Origin: Oscillospiraceae bacterium
GTDB lineage: Bacteria; Bacillota; Clostridia; Oscillospirales; Ruminococcaceae
NCBI GenBank assembly: GCA_017472965.1
Contig: JAFUNR010000040.1
Coordinates: 1-46,225 of the forward strand
Reading direction: 5' to 3'
DNA length: 46,225 nt
The position numbers and the translations under genes are program-made. Shown piece after piece: positions 24,984 to 33,197 of this stretch. Under the pieces are notes generated by a model, which was not told the DNA's origin, ran no database searches, and saw only the letters and a list, made by a program, of their open reading frames with translations. Within the stretch, counting starts at the first letter, position 1. Every line of letters starts with the position of its first letter.

Positions 24984-26045
24984 ATGTTTACCAAAGAACG
25001 CTTTACCCGTATGTACGAACACCGTGAGGCCGACCGTGTTCCCATCATCGACAGCCCGTGGGCCGGCACCATCCGCCGCTGGCAGCGGGAGGGTATGCCC
25101 GTCGGCATGGACTGGGTCGATTATTTCGACACCGACAAGATCGCCGGCATCGGCGTGGATATCACCCCCCGCTATGAGGAAAAGGTGCTGGAGGATACCG
25201 ACCGCTATCAGATCGTCACCAGCAACTGGGGCGTGACCATGAAGCACTTCAAGGAGGAGGACTCCTCCCCCGAGTTTCTGGATTTCAAGGTGGTGGACGA
25301 GGCCAGCTGGGCCGAGGCCAAGGCCCGCATGACGCTGGATGACGACCGCATCCCCTGGGATATGCTGAAAAAGAATTATGACCGCTGGGTGGCCGAGGGC
25401 CGCTGGATCATCGGCAACTTCTGGTTCGGCTTTGATGTGACCCATTCGTGGATGATGGGCACCGAAAATCTGCTGATGGCCATGATCGATGAGCCGGAGC
25501 TGGTGCAGGATATGTTCGCCACCTATCTGGACCGCTGCATGAAGCTGTTTGAACGCATCTGGGATGCGGGCTATCACTTTGACGAGGTGCACTGGCCCGA
25601 TGATATGGGCTACAAGGGCACCACCTTCTTCTCCCCCGCCACCTACCGGCAGATGGTACAGCCGTTTCACAAGGCGGCAGTGGACTGGGCCCACAACAAG
25701 GGCATCTACGCCCGTCTGCACAGCTGCGGCAACATCATGTCGCTGGTGCCGGATATCGTCGCCACCGGTATGGATGCGCTGAATCCGCTGGAGGTCAAAG
25801 CCGGCATGGATGCCATCAAGCTGAAAAAGGAATACGGCGATAAGCTGGTGCTGCACGGCGGTATCAACGCCGTGCTGTGGGATGATGCCGATGCCATCAT
25901 TGCAGAGATCGACCGTGTCGTACCGATATTGAAGGAGAACGGAGGCTTCATTTTCTCCTCCGATCATTCCATCCCCAACAGCGTTTCGCTGGACAATTTC
26001 AGAAAGATCGTGGCCGAGGTCAAGCGCGTTGGCAGCTACGATTGA
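24984..26045 (+). CDS. Uroporphyrinogen decarboxylase (HemE/MtaA)-superfamily protein
   Basis: A 353-aa TIM-barrel protein of the UROD superfamily, which includes haem-pathway HemE and corrinoid-linked methyltransferases. Seen: WPDDMGY (204-210), LHSCGN (245-250) and FIFSSDHSIPNSVS near the end. The N-terminal HemE signature (PVWxMRQAGR) is absent, and no other tetrapyrrole gene is near, so it is not classical HemE. It lacks an obvious third Cys to complete the MtaA zinc site. Many gut Firmicutes carry such proteins beside carbohydrate genes, with unknown function. Start at 24984, six bases after GGAGGG; the ATG at 24978 directly abuts the site. Confidence 0.8.
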   Translation: MFTKERFTRMYEHREADRVPIIDSPWAGTIRRWQREGMPVGMDWVDYFDTDKIAGIGVDITPRYEEKVLEDTDRYQIVTSNWGVTMKHFKEEDSSPEFLDFKVVDEASWAEAKARMTLDDDRIPWDMLKKNYDRWVAEGRWIIGNFWFGFDVTHSWMMGTENLLMAMIDEPELVQDMFATYLDRCMKLFERIWDAGYHFDEVHWPDDMGYKGTTFFSPATYRQMVQPFHKAAVDWAHNKGIYARLHSCGNIMSLVPDIVATGMDALNPLEVKAGMDAIKLKKEYGDKLVLHGGINAVLWDDADAIIAEIDRVVPILKENGGFIFSSDHSIPNSVSLDNFRKIVAEVKRVGSYD

Positions 26046-26058
26046 TCATTGTATAAAA

Positions 26059-26105
26059 AACGGCTGCGCCGGAGGAGCATATCCGGTGCAGCCGTTCTTT
26101 TTCTT
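26059..26105. terminator. Bidirectional terminator between UROD-like and CPBP genes
   Basis: AACGGCTGCGCCGGA (26059-26073) pairs with TCCGGTGCAGCCGTT (26082-26096), one mismatch; CTTTTTCTT follows on plus and TTTTTTATAC on minus. Confidence 0.85.
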
Positions 26106-26110
26106 CAGGA

Positions 26111-26863
26111 TCAGCAAAACAGCAGCCAAACCGTTTTGCTGACAATATGCAGCAGTGCATGGCTGAGCATGGCATACTGGATGCCGTATTTGCGGTACAG
26201 CCTGCCGAACAGCAGACCAAAGCCGCCGTTGAGCAAAAAGCACCGCAGCAGGATGACCGGTGTCAGTCTGCCGAACAGGATCGCTGTTGCGGGCAGATGC
26301 CCTGCGGCAAACAGCATCGCCGCGACCACATTGGCGGCGATGAGCACGCCGGCGGGAACCGTCTCTTTTTGACGGAAGAACAGCTTCCAGCCAAGCCATG
26401 CCAGCAGACTCATGAAAAACAGCCGCAGCATCAGTTCTTCCATGATGCCGCCATAAAGTACGCTGGCAAGCCACGCATTGACGGTGGCGGGTGTGGCAGC
26501 ACTTTCCTTTACCGCGGGGATCCATGCGCCGAACACCCACGGATCCAGGCTGAACACCGCCCCGCCCGCAAGGCTGAGCAGCACACAGTGCAGCAGGCCT
26601 TTTTTCTCAAAGGCAAACGGGCGAAGCAGCCCCATTGACTGTGCCAGCAGGCCGCCGACGATACCGCAGAACAGCGCATACAGCACCGTCTGCAGCACAG
26701 TGATGACAGTCAGCATTTCCAGACTGCCGATCTGCCCGATCAGCTGCGCCACCGTGGCGGCATCGTAGCTTTCCAGCTGGTAAAGCGTGACGAAATACCC
26801 GCCCACTGCCGCCGCGGGCAGCAGGGCAAGGGTGAAAAGCAGCGGCCGCTTAAGTGTTTTCAT
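26111..26863 (-). CDS. CPBP family intramembrane glutamic endopeptidase
   Basis: A 250-aa polytopic protein of the CPBP (Abi, Rce1-like) family. The catalytic set is E142-E143-x3-R147 in GGIMEELMLR, H189 in FAAGHLP, and H235/H239 in SHALLH. Family members cleave within the membrane and serve in prenyl processing, bacteriocin immunity or signalling; this one has no peptide bacteriocin gene nearby. The start (ATG 26863, after GGGAGG) lies inside the end of the MerR gene, overlapping by 14 bases, so translation is probably coupled. Confidence 0.9.
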   Translation of the reverse strand: MKTLKRPLLFTLALLPAAAVGGYFVTLYQLESYDAATVAQLIGQIGSLEMLTVITVLQTVLYALFCGIVGGLLAQSMGLLRPFAFEKKGLLHCVLLSLAGGAVFSLDPWVFGAWIPAVKESAATPATVNAWLASVLYGGIMEELMLRLFFMSLLAWLGWKLFFRQKETVPAGVLIAANVVAAMLFAAGHLPATAILFGRLTPVILLRCFLLNGGFGLLFGRLYRKYGIQYAMLSHALLHIVSKTVWLLFC

Positions 26864-27584
26864 CGCTTGCCTCCCTGCAGGTCTCCACGCAGAAGCCCTT
26901 ATGACCGCAGGCGGGACAGGTCAGCCTGCGGGTGTTCACCGTGTGATTGGCAAAGAACATCTCTTTGAAGCCCGGCTGGAACACATTGTGACAGGACGGA
27001 CAGATGTACCACACATTCCGGTAATAAAAACGCACCAGACACACGGTCCCGATCACAACCAGACACAGCGCCGCAGCAAACAGCCACCAGTTTCCGGTCT
27101 TGATGCCGTAGATCAGACCGACCCATTCGAGCAGATCCAGCGGCACACCCACGCCGAGCATGATCCCGCGAATGCGGTGCAGTTTCTTTTTGCTTTCCAT
27201 AACCTTTGCTATGTCGCCGATGGATTCCACCGAGAACCGCTCCACTTCCTTGATGCCGCGCCGCAGCTTTTCCAGCTTTTCCAGCTGTTTTTGCCGCTGC
27301 ATGATCTCTGCTGTCAGATCCTTCTGCTGTTCTTCCAGCAAAAGCTCGATCACATTTTCCGGATGATCCTCCTGCAGCAGCTGGGCAATGGTGTTGATGG
27401 GCAGACCCAGTTCCCGCAGAAAGCAGATGATCTTCATCCGGTTGAGATCCTCCTCCGAGTACAGCCGCCGGCCGCCCTCGGAAAGTGCACTTGGTACAAG
27501 GATGCTGCGGGTATCGTAATACTGCACCGTGCGCACCGTGACCCCGCACAGCTTCGCCAGCTCTCCCGTGGTGTATTTTGACAT
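26850..27584 (-). CDS. Membrane-bound MerR family regulator with C-terminal zinc ribbon
   Basis: A 244-aa protein with an N-terminal MerR winged helix (about 4-75: YTTGELAKLCGVTVRTVQYYDTRSIL), a long coiled coil (about 75-130), two membrane helices (about 140-160 and 166-186) and a C-terminal zinc ribbon C195-x2-C198 ... C223-x2-C226. This puts DNA binding and metal/redox or peptide sensing on one membrane-tied chain. The start at ATG 27584 follows GGAGGTG by six bases; the GTG nine bases earlier overlaps that site. Downstream CPBP gene overlaps by 14 bases. A MerR-type promoter with a dyad lies just upstream. Confidence 0.88.
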   Translation of the reverse strand: MSKYTTGELAKLCGVTVRTVQYYDTRSILVPSALSEGGRRLYSEEDLNRMKIICFLRELGLPINTIAQLLQEDHPENVIELLLEEQQKDLTAEIMQRQKQLEKLEKLRRGIKEVERFSVESIGDIAKVMESKKKLHRIRGIMLGVGVPLDLLEWVGLIYGIKTGNWWLFAAALCLVVIGTVCLVRFYYRNVWYICPSCHNVFQPGFKEMFFANHTVNTRRLTCPACGHKGFCVETCREASDENT

Positions 27585-27609
27585 AGCGTTCACCTCCTTC
27601 GGTACTGCC

Positions 27610-27640
27610 AGAATAACACATAACGCAGCGTTACAAGCAA
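27610..27640 (-). promoter_or_regulatory. MerR-type promoter with 19-bp spacer and central dyad
   Basis: Minus strand -35 TTGCTT (27635-27640) and -10 TATTCT (27610-27615) are 19 bases apart. A perfect dyad TAACGC-A-GCGTTA (27621-27633) sits between them. This is the classic layout of promoters that MerR proteins untwist, so the gene is probably autoregulated. Confidence 0.7.
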
Positions 27641-27673
27641 GCCCTTACGCAGGAGGATTTTTCCCTTTTCTTT

Positions 27674-29011
27674 TTATTGTTTTTTCATTCGCAGGTAGTA
27701 TCCGGTGTACAGCGGCAGCTCCAGTTCCAACACAGCACTGCCCGTAAAGGTCAATGCCATCACCGGCTGCAGATCGCGATCAGCATCCAATACACAGAGC
27801 TCTGCCCGGGTGGGTGCATCCGCATCCAGTCCGGTCAGCTCCAGCCGCAGCATACCGCCATCGGCGGTATCGTCGTCCACATAGCGGGTGACATACACCG
27901 CCGCGCCGTCCGCGCCTTTTGCTGCAGCGCAGTAGACAGTGGGATCTTCCGAAACACTGTGCACACAGCCGCCCAGTGCATACATACTGCCCCATGCCAG
28001 AAAAGGATAATAGCCCTTCAGCGGATCGAGGATGACAGGAGAAAACATGCCGTTCCAGTTGCTGGGACGGGCATCGTAATACATCAGATGATCCAGCGGC
28101 GAACGCTGTGCTGCGCACAGCACGGCACCGTAAAATGCCGCAGCCTTCAGTGTACGCTGAGTCCGCATGGTTTCACCGTACTCTGCACCACGCCACCCTT
28201 TGACATAGTTCCACTCATTGAGGATCAGCTCGGTATTTTTGTCATAGCCGTATTTCTGCAGCACCTTTTTGCCGTATTCCGCCACATCGGTCAGTTCCTC
28301 CGGCTCTTTTGCGTAGCAGTGGAAGGAGAAGAAATCCAGCGGCAGCCCCTCCTGCTGCAGGCGGGTAAACAGCAGCTCGTTGAAACGGTCATTCCTACTG
28401 GTGCACAGGGCGGGGCCGCCGATTTTCAGCTGCGGGAAGCAGCTTTTCAGATGGCGCAGTGTGATGGCAAAAAGCTCGGCAAACTGCTCTGCCGTGCCAA
28501 GCCAGCAGGGATTGGGAACATCACCGTTATCCGGCTCATTCCAGATCTCCCAGTATTCGATATCCATGTGGAAGCCGTTGGCCCAGCCTTCGTTATAGTG
28601 CCGAACGAAATGCTCACAGATCACCGCCCACTTTTGAAAATCGGACGGCGGATAAGCGCCCACTTTTTTCTCATGCTCGATGGATGCGCCCAGCCGGAAA
28701 AAAGGCTTTGTCCCCGCAGCAAGGATACTTTGCAAATACCGGTCCGTCTGTTCAAAATCATAGGAAGCAGGGTCCATGGCATCGGCATCGAAATTGCGGA
28801 ATACCCGGTGGACATCCACCGTATGCTCACCGCCGTAACCGGCATAAAATGACGCATCATGGGTACGGGCATAGGGAATATTGGCAGCGGAATATGTTTC
28901 ATAATTCCCCATAGATGTGTGCAGACTGCCCTTGACAGGACCGTTGTTGACGGAATGCATGGGCTTGATCGCGCCATCGGCGCGGGAAAAATCAACGCGG
29001 ACAGTACTCAT
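27674..29011 (-). CDS. GH39-like glycoside hydrolase
   Basis: A 445-aa cytoplasmic clan-A retaining glycosidase. The acid/base is E159 in YWEIWNEPD and the nucleophile E266 in LILNEWN; HSVNNGP near the start and the C-terminal beta-sandwich fit GH39 (beta-xylosidase, alpha-L-iduronidase and relatives). Specificity cannot be read from sequence. ATG 29011 follows GGGAGGG by about twelve bases; the frame extends to 29071 but past the promoter. It is divergent from the MFS transporter and 89 bases before the MerR gene. Confidence 0.85.
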   Translation of the reverse strand: MSTVRVDFSRADGAIKPMHSVNNGPVKGSLHTSMGNYETYSAANIPYARTHDASFYAGYGGEHTVDVHRVFRNFDADAMDPASYDFEQTDRYLQSILAAGTKPFFRLGASIEHEKKVGAYPPSDFQKWAVICEHFVRHYNEGWANGFHMDIEYWEIWNEPDNGDVPNPCWLGTAEQFAELFAITLRHLKSCFPQLKIGGPALCTSRNDRFNELLFTRLQQEGLPLDFFSFHCYAKEPEELTDVAEYGKKVLQKYGYDKNTELILNEWNYVKGWRGAEYGETMRTQRTLKAAAFYGAVLCAAQRSPLDHLMYYDARPSNWNGMFSPVILDPLKGYYPFLAWGSMYALGGCVHSVSEDPTVYCAAAKGADGAAVYVTRYVDDDTADGGMLRLELTGLDADAPTRAELCVLDADRDLQPVMALTFTGSAVLELELPLYTGYYLRMKKQ

Positions 29012-29042
29012 AAATAAATTTTCCCTCCCTGTGTTTTTCTTC

Positions 29043-29071
29043 ATTATAATACAGAGTATGGTGAACGACAA
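29043..29071 (-). promoter_or_regulatory. Promoter of the GH39-like gene
   Basis: Minus strand -35 TTGTCG (29066-29071), 17-base spacer, -10 TATAAT (29043-29048). Confidence 0.65.
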
Positions 29072-29085
29072 GACCCACTTTTTTC

Positions 29086-29113
29086 TTTACTTTTCTGCTT
29101 ATTGTGTTATAAT
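29086..29113 (+). promoter_or_regulatory. Promoter of the MFS transporter gene
   Basis: -35 TTTACT (29086-29091), 16-base spacer, TGT-TATAAT extended -10 (29108-29113). Back-to-back with the GH39 promoter, so one regulator could control both. Confidence 0.65.
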
Positions 29114-29147
29114 GATTCCGACATTATTCCGTACAAGGAGACTCGCT

Positions 29148-30401
29148 ATGACCGCTGCCATACAAAATTTCAAGCGGACGAAGTTCGCCTGTTTTTACAC
29201 CTATGTCGCCATGTCGTCGGTATTCAGCCTGCCGCCGCTGCTGTTCGTCACCTTTCGGGAGACCTACGGCATTTCCTACACGCTGCTGGGCACGCTGGTG
29301 CTGATCAATTTCTGCACCCAGCTTACCATCGACCTGATCTTTACCTTCTTCACCAAATACTTCAACATCAAAAAGACGGTGCGCGTGATGCCGCTGCTGA
29401 CAGCGCTGGGGCTTTCGGTCTATGCGCTGGTGCCCACGCTGTTTCCGCAGCACGCCTATGCGGGCCTTGTGCTGGGCACGGTGATCTTTTCGGTGGCGGC
29501 GGGCCTGTGCGAGGTGCTGCTCAGCCCGCTGGTGGCGGCGCTGCCCTCGGATAATCCCGAGCGGGATATGAGCCTGCTGCACTCGCTGTACGGCTGGGGC
29601 GTGGTGCTGGTGGTCGGTGTCAGCACCCTGTATTTTGCGGTATTCGGCACCGAAAACTGGATGTATCTGACGCTGTTCTGGGCGCTGCTGCCGGTGGGCA
29701 GCTTTGTGCTGTATTCCGTATCTCCCATACCGGCAATGGATCTGACCCACAGCGACGGCGCTTCGCCGAAAAAGGCCGCAAAGCGCACGGTGGGCATGGC
29801 GCTGTGCGTGGCGTGCATCTTCCTTGGCAGCTCGGCGGAAAATGCCATGACCAACTGGATCAGCGCCTTTATCGAAAACGCACTGCACATTCCCAAGGCG
29901 GTTGGCGATATTCTGGGCCTGGCGCTGTTTGCATTCCTGCTGGCCTCCACCCGCACGATCTACGCCAAACACGGCAGGAACATCTACAAGATGCTGCTGG
30001 TCAGCATGGCGGGTGCATTTATCTTTTATGTGGTGGCGGGCATCTCGCCCAGCACGCTGGTGGCGATGCTGGCGTGCGTGCTGCTGGGCATCTGCACCTC
30101 GATGCTGTGGCCGGGCACGCTGATCCTGATGGAGGAAAAAATGCCCAACCCCGGCGTGGCAGCCTACGCGCTGATGGCCGCCGGCGGCGATTTCGGCGGG
30201 TCGATTGCGCCGCAGCTGCTGGGCGCTATGGTGGACAGCGTCGCCGCCAGCGATTGGGGCATTGCACTGGCGCAGAGCATGGCCATCTCGCCCGAGCAGG
30301 TGGGCATGAAGGCCGGCGTGCTGGTCTCCTCGCTGTTCCCGCTGGCCGGCATCGGCGTTCTGCTCATCATCGGCCGTTATTTCAAAAAAGTGAAGCTTTG
30401 A
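29148..30401 (+). CDS. MFS transporter (sugar permease-like)
   Basis: A 417-aa integral membrane protein with twelve hydrophobic segments in two halves, of the major facilitator superfamily; closest in layout to the FHS/fucose permease-like group (LLHSLYGWGVVLVVGV; MAAGGDFGGSIAPQLLGAMVD). The divergent GH39-like gene suggests it imports that enzyme's substrate, but this is inference. Start ATG 29148 after AAGGAG; ends before the terminator at 30408. Confidence 0.88.
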   Translation: MTAAIQNFKRTKFACFYTYVAMSSVFSLPPLLFVTFRETYGISYTLLGTLVLINFCTQLTIDLIFTFFTKYFNIKKTVRVMPLLTALGLSVYALVPTLFPQHAYAGLVLGTVIFSVAAGLCEVLLSPLVAALPSDNPERDMSLLHSLYGWGVVLVVGVSTLYFAVFGTENWMYLTLFWALLPVGSFVLYSVSPIPAMDLTHSDGASPKKAAKRTVGMALCVACIFLGSSAENAMTNWISAFIENALHIPKAVGDILGLALFAFLLASTRTIYAKHGRNIYKMLLVSMAGAFIFYVVAGISPSTLVAMLACVLLGICTSMLWPGTLILMEEKMPNPGVAAYALMAAGGDFGGSIAPQLLGAMVDSVAASDWGIALAQSMAISPEQVGMKAGVLVSSLFPLAGIGVLLIIGRYFKKVKL

Positions 30402-30407
30402 ACATAA

Positions 30408-30447
30408 CAAAAAACAGCCGTCCGCTTTTCCCGGACGGCTGTTTTTA
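30408..30447. terminator. Terminator between the MFS and Cys/Met lyase genes
   Basis: AAAACAGCCGTCCG (30411-30424) pairs perfectly with CGGACGGCTGTTTT (30432-30445), with a T-run on plus and TTTTTTGTTATG on minus. Confidence 0.9.
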
Positions 30448-30475
30448 TGTACCTTATATCCTGTATAAAGCCAAA

Positions 30476-31651
30476 TCAGTCAGGCAGACAGGACAGCGCC
30501 TGCTCCAGATCGGCGATCAGGTTATCCACATTTTCCAGACCCACATGCAGACGCACCAGATACTCGGGGTTGCCGTGGGCAATGCTGTCGCCGTCACAGT
30601 TGATGAAAATGGCAAGGCTCTCGAAGCCGCCCCTGCTGCAGCCGTTCTGGAAGTAATGCAGCTTGCCGATGAAGCTGCGGATCTGCTCCGGCGTGCCGTT
30701 GGGCACGATGCTGAGCAGGCCGTTGGTGCCGGTCAGATACTTGGCGAACAGCTCCTTCTGCTCGTAGGTTTCGGAGCCGGGGTAGTACACCTTTTTCACC
30801 TTGGGGTGTTTTTCCAGATAAGCCGCCACCTTCATGCCGTTTTCGCCATGCTGCTTCAGACGCAGCGGCAGGGTGCGCAGGCCGCGGATGAGCAGCCAGG
30901 AGGAATGCGGATCCATGATGCCGCCGAACAGGGTGCGATCCACATTCTGGATCTCCTGAATGATCTCGCGCCGGGCGACCAGTGCGCCGCCAACGATATC
31001 GCTGTGGCCGCCCAGATATTTGGAAACGGTGTGGCAGACGATATCGATGCCGTGCTTCAGCGGCTGCTGGTGCAGCGGCGTGGCGTAGGTGTTATCAATG
31101 ACGGTACCGATGCCGCGGGCCCTGGCGATGGCGGCAACCGCTTCCAGATCCTGCATTTTCATGGTAAAGGTGCAGGGGCTTTCCAGATAGATCAGTGTGG
31201 TCTCGGGACGGATGGCAGCCTCGATCTCCTCAACGGAGTTGCCCTCCACCAATGTGAATTCCACACCGAATTTACGGGGGAAGAAGCCCTTGAGCAGGCA
31301 CTGTGCGCCGCCGTAGGAGGAAGCTACCATAACCACATGGCAGTTCGCCTTGAGGAAGTACATAATGCCTGTGCTGATGGCAGCCATGCCGGAAGCAAAG
31401 CACAGGGCACCGTCGCCGCCTTCCAGCGCGGCGATCTTGCGCTCGGCAATATCGGTGGTCGGGTTGGCGGTGCGGCTGTAGGCATAGCCGGAGCTCTGAA
31501 TGCCGTTGGCTTCGGTGGGCTGCACAAATAAAGTATTCTGGAAAATCGGCGGCACGATGGCGCCGCAGAACTTGCCATAGTCATCGCCCAGATGGGCGCA
31601 GATATCTTCCACTGTAGTGTATTTGCGATCCTCTTCGGTCAAAAATGCCAT
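30476..31651 (-). CDS. Cys/Met metabolism PLP enzyme (cystathionine/methionine gamma-lyase type)
   Basis: A 391-aa fold-I PLP enzyme. PLP lysine K211 in HTVSKYLGGHSD, D186 in VIDNTYATP, and YSRTANPT (58-65) binding phosphate of the partner subunit. The family includes methionine gamma-lyase, cystathionine gamma-lyase/synthase and O-acetylhomoserine sulfhydrylase; SGFxxYSR-type residues alone do not separate them. The leader is about 43 bases, too short for an S-box or T-box. ATG 31651 follows GAGGAG. Confidence 0.9.
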   Translation of the reverse strand: MAFLTEEDRKYTTVEDICAHLGDDYGKFCGAIVPPIFQNTLFVQPTEANGIQSSGYAYSRTANPTTDIAERKIAALEGGDGALCFASGMAAISTGIMYFLKANCHVVMVASSYGGAQCLLKGFFPRKFGVEFTLVEGNSVEEIEAAIRPETTLIYLESPCTFTMKMQDLEAVAAIARARGIGTVIDNTYATPLHQQPLKHGIDIVCHTVSKYLGGHSDIVGGALVARREIIQEIQNVDRTLFGGIMDPHSSWLLIRGLRTLPLRLKQHGENGMKVAAYLEKHPKVKKVYYPGSETYEQKELFAKYLTGTNGLLSIVPNGTPEQIRSFIGKLHYFQNGCSRGGFESLAIFINCDGDSIAHGNPEYLVRLHVGLENVDNLIADLEQALSCLPD

Positions 31652-31700
31652 TGGTGTTCTCCTCTCTTCGTTCAAAAACAAACGGTAAAGTACCGCCTGT

Positions 31701-31729
31701 ATTCTACCATCGAACAGCGGGAAAGTAAA
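31701..31729 (-). promoter_or_regulatory. Promoter of the Cys/Met lyase gene
   Basis: Minus strand -35 TTTACT (31724-31729), 17-base spacer, -10 TAGAAT (31701-31706). Confidence 0.6.
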
Positions 31730-31748
31730 CGGCAGCTTCACCAAATTT

Positions 31749-31770
31749 AAGTGTAAAATTCTGTACACTT
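31749..31770. promoter_or_regulatory. Inverted repeat between divergent lyase and GH125 promoters
   Basis: AAGTGTA (31749-31755), 8-base spacer, TACACTT (31764-31770), perfect arms. It lies 20 bases upstream of the lyase -35 and 58 before the GH125 -35, a fitting place for a regulator site. No T-run, so not a terminator. Confidence 0.5.
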
Positions 31771-31827
31771 TTCCCTTTTGCTGCAGCCGCCGCCGTTTTT
31801 TCGCCGCTGTTTTACAGACCGGTCCTC

Positions 31828-31856
31828 TTGCCCCGCAGCAAAAAATATGCTATTCT
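31828..31856 (+). promoter_or_regulatory. Promoter of the GH125 gene
   Basis: -35 TTGCCC (31828-31833), 17-base spacer ending TGC, -10 TATTCT (31851-31856). Confidence 0.55.
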
Positions 31857-31891
31857 TTTGAAAAAGCAATTTATGAACGGAGTGAACCGCT

Positions 31892-33187
31892 ATGACTGCT
31901 GCCGATAAACTGCGTGCCCGCATCCAGCCGATGAAGGAGGCGCTTGCCCCCTGCCCCGGTCTGTGGGAGCTTTTTGAACGCTGCTATCTGAACACCATCG
32001 AGACCACCGTACAGCAGACCCCCGGCGATACCTTTGTCATCACCGGCGATATTGCCGCCATGTGGCTGCGGGATTCCACCGCGCAGGTGCTGCATTATCT
32101 GCGCTTTGCCGCCGAACCGGAGGTTTCCGCCATGCTGGAGGGTCTGATCGCGCGGCAGGCCGCCTGCATCCTGCGCGACCCTTACGCCAACGCCTTCAAC
32201 CGTGAGCCGTCTGATTACAAGCCTTACAACGACACGCCCCGTGCAAGCGACTGGGTATGGGAGCGCAAATATGAGATCGATTCCCTGTGCTATCCGCTGT
32301 GGCTGGCCGAAAAGTACCACGCCCGCACCGGCAGCACCACTTTTCTGACCAAAGATTTCCACGCCGCCCTTCGCTGCGTGGTGGAGCTGCTGCGGCTGGA
32401 GCAGGATCACAGCCGTTCGCCCTACCGGTTTGAGCGCACCGACTGCCCGCCCGGCGATACGCTGGTGCGGGAAGGACGCGGCTCACCGGTGGCTGTCACA
32501 GGCATGACATGGAGCGGCTTCCGCCCCAGCGACGATGCCTGCCGGTACGGCTATCTGGTCCCCTCCAATCTGTTCGCCGCCCGCGCCATGCGCTCGGCCT
32601 GCGTGCTGGCCGGCCTTTTGAATGATCCGACACTTGCCGCCGAGGCTGAAGCGCTGGGCGAGGAGATCGCCGCGGCAGTGCGCAAGCACGGCACCGTGGA
32701 GCATCCGGAGCACGGCACGATCCTTGCGTATGAAGTGGACGGCCTTGGCAATGCCAACCTGATGGATGACGCCAATGTACCCAGTCTGCTGGCACTGCCC
32801 TATCTGGAGGTGTGCGCACCGGAGGATGCACTTTACCAGAACACCCGCCGCTTTGTGCTGAGCAAAGAGAACCCCTATTATTACACCGGTCAGCTTGCCG
32901 CAGGCGTGGGCAGCCCCCACACCCCGGGGGGCTATATCTGGCCTATCGCCTTGTGTGTGCAGGCCATGACCAGCATCGATCTGGACGAGATCGCCGCCTG
33001 TCTTCACACGCTGCTGCACACCCACGGCGGCACCGGCTTTATGCACGAAAGCTTTGATCCCAATGCACCGGAGAAATTCACCCGCAGCTGGTTCGCTTGG
33101 GCGAATTCCATGTTCGGAGAGCTGGTTTGTCTGCTGTACGAGACCGACTGGCTGGGCGAGGTTCTGGACCGGATGAAAAAGCTTTGA
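31892..33187 (+). CDS. Exo-alpha-1,6-mannosidase, GH125
   Basis: A 431-aa cytoplasmic inverting, metal-independent enzyme removing terminal alpha-1,6-mannose, as from N-glycan cores. Family marks: TGDIAAMWLRDS (51-62), GMTWSGFRPSDD (204-215, with the acid Asp at 214 or 215), NLMDDANVPSLLALPYL (289-305) and GFMHESFDP (382-390) with base E386; then FTRSWFAWANSMFGEL. Length is typical. The stop is only 10 bases from the stop of the convergent GH38, with no clear terminator between. GH125 with GH38 is a usual pairing for alpha-mannan or N-glycan use. Confidence 0.95.
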   Translation: MTAADKLRARIQPMKEALAPCPGLWELFERCYLNTIETTVQQTPGDTFVITGDIAAMWLRDSTAQVLHYLRFAAEPEVSAMLEGLIARQAACILRDPYANAFNREPSDYKPYNDTPRASDWVWERKYEIDSLCYPLWLAEKYHARTGSTTFLTKDFHAALRCVVELLRLEQDHSRSPYRFERTDCPPGDTLVREGRGSPVAVTGMTWSGFRPSDDACRYGYLVPSNLFAARAMRSACVLAGLLNDPTLAAEAEALGEEIAAAVRKHGTVEHPEHGTILAYEVDGLGNANLMDDANVPSLLALPYLEVCAPEDALYQNTRRFVLSKENPYYYTGQLAAGVGSPHTPGGYIWPIALCVQAMTSIDLDEIAACLHTLLHTHGGTGFMHESFDPNAPEKFTRSWFAWANSMFGELVCLLYETDWLGEVLDRMKKL

Positions 33188-33197
33188 GCCCGGCCGG

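Noticed and set aside
24984-26045. Haem-pathway uroporphyrinogen decarboxylase (HemE).
   Set aside because: The HemE N-terminal signature is missing and no tetrapyrrole genes surround it.
31652-31700. Riboswitch (S-box or T-box) before the Cys/Met lyase gene.
   Set aside because: The predicted leader is about 43 bases and shows no terminator/antiterminator fold.
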